Shown: one piece after another, positions 25,601 through 34,013 of the stretch
Position numbering within the stretch: the stretch's first letter is position 1
How the letters are laid out: each line of letters opens with the position of its first letter
Source of the DNA: Albimonas sp963977235
GTDB lineage: Bacteria > Pseudomonadota > Alphaproteobacteria > Rhodobacterales > Rhodobacteraceae
Direction: 5' to 3'
Length of the DNA: 64,000 nt
Assembly (NCBI RefSeq): GCF_963977235.1
Contig: NZ_CAXBOD010000001.1
Span: 446,699 to 510,698 of the forward strand
Translations under genes and position numbers: made by a program
The notes under the pieces: generated by a model
The model's database searches: none
What the model was told of the DNA's origin: nothing
Seen by the model: the letters and a program-made list of their open reading frames with translations, nothing else

Positions 25601-28600
25601 GACCACTCGGGCGCCTCGCGCAGGCGTCCGACGGGCAGGGTGGGATCGAGCGTGTCGGACCACCAGGCGGTCTCGTCGCCCTCGATCAGGTCGGCGATCA
25701 GGCTGGGCGCCTCCTCGACGGCGACGAGGGCGGCGCCCTCGGCCATCAGGGCCTTGAGATCGGCGAGCGCGGGCGCGCCCAGGCGGCACAGCGCGTCGCC
25801 GGCCAGCACCAGGTCGAAGCTGCGGCCGGGCAGGATCTCGTCGAGGGGCAGGTAGTCGATCTTGGCCCGGTCCGGGTCGCCCACCTTGAGCGAGCGGACG
25901 TGGCGCGGATCGGGGTCGGTCACCACGCAGGCCGAGACCACGGCGGCGGCCTGCAGCCGGTCGAGCAGGGCCGCGGGCGCCGCGCCGACCACCAGCACGT
26001 CGAGGCGACGGTCGGGGCGGGCGTTGGCGACCGTGATCGCGGCCGCCTCCGACAGGGCCGACCAGCGCGCCTCGCCGGCGGGGCCGGAGGCGGCCATGCG
26101 CAGCTGGGCCGCGGTGACGGGTCCGTCGGCGCCCTCGGAGGGACCGGCGGCCAGCAGCCGGGGCAGCGCGTCGGGCAGGGCCATCAGGCGCGCGATCTCG
26201 ACGATGCGGCGGGGCGCCTCGGCGAACAGCGCCTCGACCAGGGCCGAGAGGGGCGGATAGGGCGGGTTGGGATCGAGCAGCGCGCGCCCGTCCTCGGTCC
26301 GGCCGACGGCCTCGTCCTCCTCCAGCGCCATCAGCAGACGCTCGAACAGGGGGCGGGCGGTTTCGGCAAGGCGGCCCTCGGCGATCAGCGCCTCGGCGTC
26401 GAGCACGGTGGATTCGGTCGCGAGATGGGCCAGCGCGTCGCGGGCGACCCGGCGCGCGGTGGTGTCCAGCAGCAGCGCGCCGGCCGAGAGCTCGGGCGCC
26501 TCGTCCACCGCGATCTCGCGCAGCAGGCCGGGGGCGAGCGCGCCCAGGTCCGACTTCGCGCCGCCGGCCGGGGCGATGCGGGCCAGCGCATTGCGATAGG
26601 TCAGCTCGGCCGCCGGCTTCACGCGCGAGATCCGCACGCCCTTGAACCGGGCGCCGGTCAGCGTGGCGATGGGCGCGCCGGTGGCGTCGCAGAGCCGGAA
26701 GGTGGCCTCGAGCGAGCGCTCCGAGGCGCGGTCGATCTCCACCCAGGCGCCGACGGGGGCGGCGTGGGGCGCGTGCAGGATCAACGAGCCCAGGCGCACC
26801 GGCAGGTAGGACATCGAGCCGTCGGCGGACTTCGCCCGCTCTGCGATCAGGGCGAACAGGCCGTGGAAGGCGGCGTCCAGCAGCGCGGGGTGCAGCGCGT
26901 GGCGCGTGCAGTCGAGCGCGGGGTGCGCCGCGTCCAGCGTCACGAAGGCGGAGCGGTCGTCCACGATCCGCGCCGAGACGGCGCGGCGGAACACCTCGCC
27001 ATAGCCGAGCCCGAAGCGGCGGGTCAGCTCATAGAGGCGCTCGGCCCCCACGGTGCGCTCGGCGTCGGGCGCGGGCGGGGCCTTGGGGGCGGGCACGGGG
27101 CCGGCGGGCCGGCGTAGGCGGCCGCGGGCGTGCAGGCCGAACTCCTCGCCAGACAGGCGGCGGCGGCTTTCCACGTCCACCACCATGCGGTCGCCCTGGA
27201 CGGTGGTGCGGAGCTCGTAGCCGGTCCCCTCCTCCATCGCCAGCGGGCGCAGGATGTCGAGGTCGACAAGCTCGATCGGGCCGTCGTCGCGGCCGTCGCC
27301 GGCCAGCGCCTCGATCCCGGCGGCGAGCGCCATGTCCACGTAGCCGGCCGCGGGGAACACCACCGCGTCCTCGACCCGGTGATCGCCGAGCCAGGCGGGG
27401 GAGCCGGGATCGACCGTGGCGCGCCAGTCGCGGCCGCCGGCGCGCAGGGCCGTGCCCAGCAGCGGATCGCCGCCCACGGCGTCGAGCTGGCGGACCGCCT
27501 CGTCGGAGGGGGGCAGGAAGTAGGTCTGCAGCCGCCAGGGATACAGCGGCAGGTCCTGGTCGGGACGGGCGTCGCGGCCGAAGAAGCGGTTCTCGACCAG
27601 TTGCGCGCCCTGGGCCACGGCCAGCGCCACCACGCGGCGCATGTCGGCGCGCGGGTCCTTCTCCTCGAGCGTGGTCAGCACGGCGGAGGGGCGCGAGCGG
27701 TCGGCGGCGGTGTCGCGGACATAGGTCGACAGGACCGGGCGGGGCCCGATCTCGACGAAGGTCACGCAGTCGGCCTCGAGCAGGGCTTCGAGGCCCTGTC
27801 GGAACAGGACCGGCTGGCGGATGTTGGACCACCAGTAGTGCGGGCCCAGCGCCTCGCCGTCGGCGGGGGCGCCGAAGGTGGCCGAGACGAAGTCGCAGCG
27901 GGTCTCGGCCGGGCGCAGCCAGTCGAGGTCGCCCAGCAGATCGTCCTTCAGCGCCTCGGCGATGGGGGAGTGGAACGGATACTCCAGCCCCAGCGCCTTG
28001 CAGGCGATCTTCTTGCGGCGCGCGAACTTCGCGAAGGCGGCGATCTGGTCCGAGGGGCCCGAGATGGTCACCGAGCGGGGGGAGTTGTCGGCCGCCACCG
28101 CGATCTGGTCGAAGCCGCCTTCCTCGATCGCGGCGCGCGTGGCGTCCTCGCCCGCCAGCACGGCGGCCATGGTGCCGCGGTCGCGGATCTTCTCCTGGTT
28201 GCGGGAGCGCACGTGGATCAGGCGCACCGCGTCGGGCAGGTCGAAGGCGCCGGCGGCCCAGGCCGCGGCGACCTCGCCGACCGAATGGCCGAGCACGGCG
28301 TCGGGCTTCAGGCCCTTCTCGGCCAGGCTCTCGACCGTGGCCACCTGGGTGGCGAAGATCAGCGGCTGGGCGAGGGAGGTGTAGGGCAGACGCTCCTCGA
28401 GGTCGTCGGCATGCATCGCCTCGACCAGCGACACGTCGGCGAGCTTCTCGAAGATGGTCGAGACCGCGTCGAAGGTGGCGCGGAAGATCGGGTCGTTGGC
28501 ATAGGCCGCCCGGCCCATGCCGACATGCTGGGCGCCGTTGCCCGAGAAGACGAAGGCCGTGCGGCCCTCCTTCGACTGGGCGCGGCCGGTGGCGAGCATC

Positions 28601-30150
28601 GGGGACTTCTCGCCCGCCAGATGCGCGTCGAGCGCGGCGATCTGCTCGTTCCGGTCGCCAGACAGGGCGATCAGGCGATGGGGCAGCCGCTCGCGCTGGT
28701 AGGCGGCGGCGTTGGACACGCGCGCGGCCTCGGCCGCCGAGGCGCCGTCGAGGCGGGCGCGGTAGGCGCGGGCGAGCGCGGTCAGCGATTCCTCGGAGCG
28801 GGCCGAGAGGATCAGGGGCGCGGGCTCGATCTTGCCGGGCTCGGGGCGGCGCTCCTCGGCCTTGGGCTGGCGCAGGACCACGTGGGCGTTGGCGCCGCCG
28901 AAGCCGAAGGAGTTGACGCCGGCGTAAAGCGGCGCGCCCTGCGTCACCAGCGGCATGGCCGAGGCCGCGACCGACAGGTTCCAGTCTTCGAACTTGATGT
29001 CGGGGTTGGGCTCGTTGAAGTGCAGCGAGGCGGGGAGCATCCCGTGCTCGAGCGCCAGCTGCGCCTTGAGCAGGCCGACGAGGCCGGAGCCCGCTTCGAG
29101 ATGGCCGACGTTGGTCTTGGCCGAGCCGATGGGCAACGGATCGGCGCGGCGCTGGCCCAGCGCCTGGCCCAGCGCCCAGGTCTCGATCGGGTCGCCGGCG
29201 CGTGTGCCGGTGCCATGCGCCTCGATGAAGGCGAGCTTGGCGGGATTGATGTTGAAGCGCTGGTAGACGTCGTCGAGCAGCGCGCGCTGCTGATCGCCCG
29301 AGGGCAGCGACACGCCGGTCGTTCGCCCGTCGGAGTTGATCCCCGCGCCCGAGATCACGCCCAGAACGCGGTCGTTGTTGGCGATCGCGGACTCCAGCGT
29401 GCGCAGCACGAAGACCACCGCCCCCTCGGAGCGGACGTAGCCGTCGCCGTTGGCGTCGAACGCCTGGCAGAGGCCGACCTTCGAGAGCATCGTCGCGGCC
29501 GAGAAGCCCACGAAGGGGAACGGCGACAGCAGCATGTTCACCGCACCGACGATGGCGGTGTCCACGAGCCCCGCCTGCATGGCGACGAACGCCTCGTGCA
29601 GCGCGTAGAGGCCCGAGGAGCAGGCGGTGTCGACGGTGTAGCTGGGCCCGTTGAGGTCGAGGATGTAGCTGACCCGGTTCGAGATCAGCGACAGGGTGTT
29701 CCCGGTCATGAACTGGGAATCGATCCCCGCCGGATCGTAGTAGAAGCGGTTGGCGTAGTCGGACGAGGACGCGCCGACGAACACGCCGGTCGTCGCCTTG
29801 GGCAGGTCCGAGGCGCGCAGGCCGGATTTCTCCAACGCCTCCCACGTCACCTGAAGCATCAGGCGCTGCTGGGGGTCCATCTGCTCGGCTTCGCGCGGCG
29901 AAATGCCGAAGAAGCCCGCATCGAAGTCGAAGGGGGCGTCGAGCTGGCCAGCGGCAAAGGTGTAGCTGCGGCCCGGGCCGCCCGCCGGATTGCGCCAGCG
30001 GTCGGTCGCCCAACGGGACGGATCGACCTGTCCGACGGAACAGCGTCCGTCCTTGAGGAGCGACCAGAACCCGTCTGCGTCCGAAGCGCCGGGGAGCCGG
30101 CAGCCGTACCCGACGATGGCGATCTCGCCCGGCTTGGTTGATTTAAGCAC
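22660..30150 (-). CDS. Type I polyketide/fatty acid synthase (RkpA/WcbR-like)
   Basis: 2,496-residue multidomain synthase. KS about 1-430 with complete triad Cys177 (DTACSSG), His312 (EAHGTGT), His350 (NVGHLE). AT about 530-830 with Ser623 (GHSVGE) and His727 (YPFHSP). DH about 885-1170 with His924 and Asp1092 (HPALLDAAFH). A methyltransferase-like remnant about 1300-1520 lacks the SAM glycine motif. Structural pseudo-KR about 1555-1720, ER about 1745-2070 (LNFRDIM, GGAGGVG), KR about 2085-2310 (GGLGGFG, YSSATT, YVAAN), ACP with Ser2406 (LGFDSL). No thioesterase. All reductive domains look active, so the product should be a saturated acyl chain; release by the next-gene PLP enzyme is an inference. 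GTG start with GAGGG upstream. Confidence 0.93.
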   Translation of the reverse strand: MLKSTKPGEIAIVGYGCRLPGASDADGFWSLLKDGRCSVGQVDPSRWATDRWRNPAGGPGRSYTFAAGQLDAPFDFDAGFFGISPREAEQMDPQQRLMLQVTWEALEKSGLRASDLPKATTGVFVGASSSDYANRFYYDPAGIDSQFMTGNTLSLISNRVSYILDLNGPSYTVDTACSSGLYALHEAFVAMQAGLVDTAIVGAVNMLLSPFPFVGFSAATMLSKVGLCQAFDANGDGYVRSEGAVVFVLRTLESAIANNDRVLGVISGAGINSDGRTTGVSLPSGDQQRALLDDVYQRFNINPAKLAFIEAHGTGTRAGDPIETWALGQALGQRRADPLPIGSAKTNVGHLEAGSGLVGLLKAQLALEHGMLPASLHFNEPNPDIKFEDWNLSVAASAMPLVTQGAPLYAGVNSFGFGGANAHVVLRQPKAEERRPEPGKIEPAPLILSARSEESLTALARAYRARLDGASAAEAARVSNAAAYQRERLPHRLIALSGDRNEQIAALDAHLAGEKSPMLATGRAQSKEGRTAFVFSGNGAQHVGMGRAAYANDPIFRATFDAVSTIFEKLADVSLVEAMHADDLEERLPYTSLAQPLIFATQVATVESLAEKGLKPDAVLGHSVGEVAAAWAAGAFDLPDAVRLIHVRSRNQEKIRDRGTMAAVLAGEDATRAAIEEGGFDQIAVAADNSPRSVTISGPSDQIAAFAKFARRKKIACKALGLEYPFHSPIAEALKDDLLGDLDWLRPAETRCDFVSATFGAPADGEALGPHYWWSNIRQPVLFRQGLEALLEADCVTFVEIGPRPVLSTYVRDTAADRSRPSAVLTTLEEKDPRADMRRVVALAVAQGAQLVENRFFGRDARPDQDLPLYPWRLQTYFLPPSDEAVRQLDAVGGDPLLGTALRAGGRDWRATVDPGSPAWLGDHRVEDAVVFPAAGYVDMALAAGIEALAGDGRDDGPIELVDLDILRPLAMEEGTGYELRTTVQGDRMVVDVESRRRLSGEEFGLHARGRLRRPAGPVPAPKAPPAPDAERTVGAERLYELTRRFGLGYGEVFRRAVSARIVDDRSAFVTLDAAHPALDCTRHALHPALLDAAFHGLFALIAERAKSADGSMSYLPVRLGSLILHAPHAAPVGAWVEIDRASERSLEATFRLCDATGAPIATLTGARFKGVRISRVKPAAELTYRNALARIAPAGGAKSDLGALAPGLLREIAVDEAPELSAGALLLDTTARRVARDALAHLATESTVLDAEALIAEGRLAETARPLFERLLMALEEDEAVGRTEDGRALLDPNPPYPPLSALVEALFAEAPRRIVEIARLMALPDALPRLLAAGPSEGADGPVTAAQLRMAASGPAGEARWSALSEAAAITVANARPDRRLDVLVVGAAPAALLDRLQAAAVVSACVVTDPDPRHVRSLKVGDPDRAKIDYLPLDEILPGRSFDLVLAGDALCRLGAPALADLKALMAEGAALVAVEEAPSLIADLIEGDETAWWSDTLDPTLPVGRLREAPEWSETLAQAGFLDVSARPLASAEAQAALVLATAPARLPAEAETADGPILVVHAAAEKALAEALVARLAEAGRETAAVTEAKLSAALEASEAAEIVLLAHLAAEGPALAAAHARMLSAKTALALPGRVARLWTVTRGGVAAGPLRPLNPTEAAAWGLGRVLANEFPDIDVRLCDFAPEILAADLPARLAAEILSPAEDRETVHDLAGRAGVRAERVSDLADRARAATLANPAMGVRRLALGQQGSIDSLEWRVEDRGAPAEGEIEIEVVAAGLNFRDIMWAQGLLPEEALEDGFAGPTLGMECSGVVVRTGPACARFREGDRVIAFAPSCFATHVCVHENAVAPLPEGVDLTAAATIPTTFLTAWYGLVELSNLSSGETVLIHGGAGGVGLAALQIAAARGAQVIATAGSPAKRELLRQLGAAHVFDSRSLTFADDVMRVTDGEGVDVVLNSLFGEAMERSIECLKPFGRFVELGKRDYYANSQIGLRPFRRNLTYFGVDADQLLVYRPELAVRVFEQLGEGFERGDLIPLPHIVFDSAEVVDAFRLMQKSGHIGKILVKAPPKVEAPRTRAPRITGKGAYLVVGGLGGFGAETAAWLVERGARHIWLTSRSGRVTEAAKTAIRRMEAMGAKVVTRACDAADETAQKELIDEIEAGPARLRGVLHTAMTLDDALFANLDGERIRTVLRPKIAGAETLDRLTRDLKLDLFVVYSSATTLVGNPGQTAYVAANCYLEALMAERRRAGHPGLAVAWGAISDAGYLTRDAKTGAILSDRLGASAITAREAFQGLEMALAAADPQDASAVSYAQIDWASASRELAITRTPLFARMEMPDASAAGEAALDLAALVAGMTEAEALKKIAELLAGETSRILRLPAEEIDPRQPLTELGFDSLMAVDLRMAAEEKLGIDIPLMSLAGGATLIDIAARVLKRLDPAEAAAAGAPEDAVLDGLLERHVGTGDELDPEAIAELKRRAGGPAGALN

Positions 30151-30344
30151 AGCCTGCCCTCTGCGACCTTAGCGGCGCGCCGGGTGCCTTTTGCCCGGCG
30201 TTCTCGATTTTCGGTCCCACTCCCCCCACGTCGTTGCGTGTCGGGACCGTGCCTCGTATCTCGCCGTAGCGGAATTCTCGTTCCGCGGCAACTTGGCCCA
30301 ACCGCCGCACCGTCCCGTAACGGCTCGGCGATCCTCGGCTTCGA

Positions 30345-30359
30345 TTAACAACCGGTTAA
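30345..30359. promoter_or_regulatory. CtrA-type binding site upstream of the synthase operon
   Basis: TTAACAACCGGTTAA is an exact TTAA-N7-TTAA CtrA box, 195 bases upstream of the GTG start of the synthase and in an AT-richer 267-base intergenic region that follows folC. CtrA is the essential or motility/envelope response regulator of alphaproteobacteria. Binding is inferred from the motif only. Confidence 0.6.
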
Positions 30360-30417
30360 GCATAACTTCCCGAACGTGTCGAAACAACGCTTTGCAACGG
30401 AATGTTGCAGGGCTCGG

Positions 30418-31833
30418 TTAACGCAGCGGCGCGATCCGGCGCAGAACCCAGCCCGCCAGATAGAGCGATCCGCAGATCAGCACCCGCGGCGGAGCGGCCT
30501 GGCCCCCCGCCTGCGCATCCGCGCGTGAGGCGGCGCGGGACAGGGCGGCGTCAAAGCCCTCGGCCGGCGCTGCGTCAAGTCCGGCGGCGCGGCCGGCCTG
30601 GGCCAGCACCTCGGCCGGCAGGCTGGCGCCCGCGTCGGGAATCGCCAGCGTCTCGACCGAGGCGGCGAGCCCCCGGAAATGCGCCAGGAAGCCGGTGGGA
30701 TCCTTGGTCTCGAGCATCCCCACGACCAGGCGCAGCGGCGCGGGGCGACGCTCGTTCAGGGCGGCCATGTGCGCGGCCAGCGCCTCGCCGGCCGCGACGT
30801 TGTGGCCGCCGTCCAGCCAGATCTCCGAGTCGGGGGGAAGGCCCGGAAGCTGCGCCGGGTCTAGGCGTTGCAGCCGCGCGGGCCACTGCACCCGCTCCAG
30901 CGCCGCGGCGCAGGCGGCGTCGGCGACGCCCAGCCGGCGCAGGGCGGCCAGCGCGGCGCCGGCGTTCTCGATCTGGTGGGCGCCGGGCAGCGCGGGCAGG
31001 TCGAGGTCGAGCAGCCCGTCCCCGTCCTGATAGACCAGCCGCCCGCGCTCGGACCACGCCTGCCAGTCGCGGTTGGCCACGATCAGGGGGGCGCCGATGG
31101 CCTCGGCCCGCGCCTCGATGACCGAGAGCGCGGCGTCGGGCTGGGGGCCGACCACGCAGGGCGCGCCGGGCTTGAGGATGCCGGCCTTCTCGCCTGCGAT
31201 CTCGGCGATGGTCTCGCCGAGGTATTGCTGGTGGTCGATCGAGATCGGGGTGATCACGGTCAGCGCCGGCCGATCGACCACGTTGGTGGCGTCCAGACGC
31301 CCGCCGAGCCCGGTTTCCAGCAGCGTGTGGTCGGCCGGGCGCCGCGCGAAGGCCAGCAGCGCCGCGCAGGTGGTGATCTCGAAGAAGGTGATCGAGGTCC
31401 CGCCATTCACCCGCTCGCATTCGTCCAGCAGCGCGGCGAAGTCGGGCTCGGCGATCAGCTCGCCATGCAGGCGGATCCGCTCATGGAAGCGGGCGAGGTG
31501 GGGGGAGGTGTAGACGTTGGTGGTCTTCCCCGCCGCCTCCAGCCCCGCGCGGATCATCGCCAGCGTCGAGCCCTTGCCGTTGGTTCCGGCGATGTGCACC
31601 ACGCCGGGCAGCGACCGCTCGGGGTGGCCGAGCTCATCCAGCAGGCGGTGCATGCGGTCGAGCGTCAGGTCGATGATCTTGGGATGCAGCGTCATCAGAC
31701 GCTCGAGGATCATGTCCGAGGGCGCGCTTCCGGCCTGGCCGCGGATCGAATCCGCGGTGACGCCGCCCACGCCCGGGGCGACCGGCGCGCCCGGTGGGAC
31801 GGGACCGTCGATCTCGGCGGGCTGGCGGCTCAA
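30418..31833 (-). CDS. folC: Bifunctional folylpolyglutamate/dihydrofolate synthase
   Basis: 471-residue Mur-ligase-type enzyme that joins glutamate to dihydropteroate and extends folate polyglutamates. ATP loop HIAGTNGKGSTLAMI near residue 80, then YTSPHLARFHERI, ETGLGGRLDATNV, SIDHQQYLGETI and the C-terminal DGGHNVAAGE. A TTG start at 31833 overlaps the accD stop (TTGA), giving a Pro/Gly-rich N-terminal extension of 40 residues; the ATG at 31713 (MILERLMTLHP) gives the more usual N-terminus, so the start is uncertain. accD-folC is a common alphaproteobacterial pair. Confidence 0.93.
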   Translation of the reverse strand: MSRQPAEIDGPVPPGAPVAPGVGGVTADSIRGQAGSAPSDMILERLMTLHPKIIDLTLDRMHRLLDELGHPERSLPGVVHIAGTNGKGSTLAMIRAGLEAAGKTTNVYTSPHLARFHERIRLHGELIAEPDFAALLDECERVNGGTSITFFEITTCAALLAFARRPADHTLLETGLGGRLDATNVVDRPALTVITPISIDHQQYLGETIAEIAGEKAGILKPGAPCVVGPQPDAALSVIEARAEAIGAPLIVANRDWQAWSERGRLVYQDGDGLLDLDLPALPGAHQIENAGAALAALRRLGVADAACAAALERVQWPARLQRLDPAQLPGLPPDSEIWLDGGHNVAAGEALAAHMAALNERRPAPLRLVVGMLETKDPTGFLAHFRGLAASVETLAIPDAGASLPAEVLAQAGRAAGLDAAPAEGFDAALSRAASRADAQAGGQAAPPRVLICGSLYLAGWVLRRIAPLR

Positions 31834-32786
31834 GCTTCGGGGGACCCTGACTTCGCGGCTTCGACGACCTCGGCCGCTTCCTGGGCGGCGGGGGAGGGGG
31901 CGGGCAGGTCGCCGTGGACCCGCGGCGTCTCGTTCATCAGCAGGCGGAGCAGGCGGGCGAGCTCGTCGCGCATCTCCCGGCGGTGGATGACGCGGTCGAG
32001 CATGCCGTGGTCGAGGAGGTATTCCGCGCGCTGGAAGCCCTCGGGCAGGGTCTCGCGGATGGTCTGCTCGATGACCCGGGGGCCGGCGAAGCAGATCAGG
32101 GCGTTGGGCTCGGCGATCTGGATGTCGCCCAGCATGGCGTAGGAGGCGGTGACGCCCCCGGTGGTGGGGTTGGTCAGGACGACGACGTAGGGAAGCCCGG
32201 CCTCCTTGACCATCTGCACGGCGACGGTGGTGCGCGGCATCTGCATCAGGGACAGGATCCCCTCCTGCATGCGCGCGCCGCCGGCGGCCGAGAACACCAC
32301 GAAGGGCGCGCGGCGCTTCACCGCGCGCTCGGCCCCGGCGATCATGGCGTTGCCCACGGCCATGCCCATCGAGCCGCCCATGAACGAGAAGTCCTGCGCC
32401 AGCGCCACCACCGGAAGACGGCCGAGGTCGCCCTCGGCCAGCAGCACGGCCTCATGCTCGCCGGTCTTGCGGCGGGCGTCGCGCATCCGGTCGGGATAGC
32501 GTTTCTCGTCGCGGAACTGGAGCGGGTCGGCCAGCGGCTCGGGGATGGCGATCTCGTGATAGGTCCCGCCGTCGAACAGCGCCGTGAAGCGGTCGCGCGG
32601 GCTGATCAGCATGTGATGCTGGCAGGAGGGACAGACGTAGAGCGCCTCGGCCAGCTCGCGGTGGAACAGCATCGTCCCGCACTCGTCGCACTTGCGCCAG
32701 AGGTTGTCCGGCATCTCGCGCTTCGAGGTGAAGAGCGTGTTCAGCGAGTTGATCCGCGGGCGGACGTAGTCGTTGATCCAGTTCAT
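31830..32786 (-). CDS. accD: Acetyl-CoA carboxylase carboxyltransferase beta subunit
   Basis: 318 residues; with AccA forms the carboxyltransferase that makes malonyl-CoA. N-terminal zinc ribbon CDEC...CPSC (residues about 33-55) and the crotonase-fold core VVFSAAGGARMQEGILSLMQM and LTNPTTGGVTASYAMLGD are intact. A Pro/Ala/Glu-rich C-terminal tail follows the core. ATG 32786. Leads a two-gene unit with folC. Its product, malonyl-CoA, also feeds the large synthase encoded just beyond folC, although that gene has its own promoter region. Confidence 0.97.
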   Translation of the reverse strand: MNWINDYVRPRINSLNTLFTSKREMPDNLWRKCDECGTMLFHRELAEALYVCPSCQHHMLISPRDRFTALFDGGTYHEIAIPEPLADPLQFRDEKRYPDRMRDARRKTGEHEAVLLAEGDLGRLPVVALAQDFSFMGGSMGMAVGNAMIAGAERAVKRRAPFVVFSAAGGARMQEGILSLMQMPRTTVAVQMVKEAGLPYVVVLTNPTTGGVTASYAMLGDIQIAEPNALICFAGPRVIEQTIRETLPEGFQRAEYLLDHGMLDRVIHRREMRDELARLLRLLMNETPRVHGDLPAPSPAAQEAAEVVEAAKSGSPEA

Positions 32787-33140
32787 GGCCCGATCCCGTT
32801 CTGCATCCGCCCGCCATGCGCGCAGGGGCTGAGCGCATGGGCGGCCGGTCTGGCGGCGAGGTAGCGGCGCAGGGCCCGGATTGCAAGCGGCGCCGGGGCG
32901 GGAAGGGCAATCCGGTTGCGCGGGGAAACCGCGCGGGAGCTGGTCGGGGGAGCTGGTTGGGGGGGCTGGTCGGGCGCCTGCGCGAGGGACGACGCGAGCG
33001 CGCGATCGGGGAATCGGGGCATCTCACCCGATCGTGGGCGGAATGCGACGCGCGATGTCGTATTCCGCGATGCGGCGGGTTGAATGCTGCGCTGCGGCGG
33101 CTCATGCTGACGGGGTTCGGAACAATCGGAGGGCCGGCGG
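32787..33140. other. Divergent regulatory region accD / aminotransferase
   Basis: 354 bases between divergently transcribed genes, holding both promoters. Besides the inverted repeat listed separately, CGATCGGG (33003-33010) and CCCGATCG (33027-33034) form a second palindrome with 16-base spacing. No gene recognised. Confidence 0.5.
33039..33067. promoter_or_regulatory. Operator-like inverted repeat before aminotransferase gene
   Basis: Arms CGGAATGCGAC and GTCGTATTCCG are complementary at 10 of 11 positions with a 7-base spacer, 74 bases before the aminotransferase ATG. The dyad spacing suits a dimeric regulator. Confidence 0.45.
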
Positions 33141-34013
33141 ATGCCGATGGGCGCGGGCGAGATCTGGACCTGGAGCGATGGGTCCTGGCACCAGGGCGAC
33201 GTGCGGGTGGCGGGCGCCGCCGATCACGGCCTGTGGCAGGGCGTGTCGGTGTTCGACGGCGCCCGGGGCTTCGAGGGCGTGGCCCCCGACCTCGACCTGC
33301 ACTGCGCGCGGGTGAACGCCTCGGCCGAGGCGATGGGGCTGGAGGCCACGATCCCCGCCGGCCAGATGATCGAGCTCGCCACCGAGGGTCTGGAGAGGTT
33401 CATCTCCGACATCCCGGTCTATGTGCGGCCGATGTACTGGTCGCGCTCGGGCGACGCCTCGCTGATCTGCGCCGATCCCGACAGCACCGCCTTCGCGCTG
33501 TGCCTCGAGGCGCTGCCGATGGCCGATCCCGACGCGATGCCCAACGGCGGCATGTCGGTGACCACGACGCAGTTTCGCCGGCCGATCCAGTCGGTGGCGG
33601 TGATGGACGCCAAGGCCGGGTGTCTCTATCCCAACAACGCCCGGATGATGCGCGAGGCCAAGTCGAAGGGGTTCGACAACGCCCTGGTGCAGGACCTGGC
33701 GGGGAATGTCGCCGAGCTCTCGACCTCGAACGTGTTCATGGTTCGCGACGGGGTCGTGGCCACCCCGATCCCCAACGGCACCTTCCTCAACGGCATCACC
33801 CGCCAGCGGGTCATCAAGCTGCTGCGCGAGGCGGGAACGGAGGTGGTCGAGACCACCCTGACGCTGGACGATTTCCGCGAGGCCGACGAGGTGTTTTCCA
33901 CCGGCAACGCCTCGAAGGTGGTGCCGGTCTGGAAGTTCGACGAGGTCGAGTACGGCCCCGGGCCGGTCGCGAAGCGTGCGCGCGAGCTCTACTGGCAGTT
34001 CGCCCACGCCTGA
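33141..34013 (+). CDS. Branched-chain-type class IV aminotransferase
   Basis: 290-residue fold-type IV PLP aminotransferase. Conserved signatures: DHGLWQGVSVFDGARGFEG near the N-terminus, the PLP lysine in MDAKAGCLYPNNARMMREA (Lys158), KGFDNALVQDLAGNVAELST, SNVFMV and LNGITRQRVIKLL. This subgroup is usually annotated as branched-chain amino acid aminotransferase, making or degrading Leu, Ile and Val with 2-oxoglutarate; a D-amino acid or lyase role cannot be excluded from sequence. GGAGGG lies 7 bases before ATG 33141. Single gene. Confidence 0.85.
   Translation: MPMGAGEIWTWSDGSWHQGDVRVAGAADHGLWQGVSVFDGARGFEGVAPDLDLHCARVNASAEAMGLEATIPAGQMIELATEGLERFISDIPVYVRPMYWSRSGDASLICADPDSTAFALCLEALPMADPDAMPNGGMSVTTTQFRRPIQSVAVMDAKAGCLYPNNARMMREAKSKGFDNALVQDLAGNVAELSTSNVFMVRDGVVATPIPNGTFLNGITRQRVIKLLREAGTEVVETTLTLDDFREADEVFSTGNASKVVPVWKFDEVEYGPGPVAKRARELYWQFAHA

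Noticed and set aside
27130..30141. A 1,000-codon open frame antisense to the synthase, and similar long antisense frames over groEL, yjbH and dxs
   Set aside because: Such frames arise from GC-rich codon third positions; their translations are low-complexity (Gly, Arg, His, Gln rich) with no domain, while the sense strands have clear catalytic motifs.
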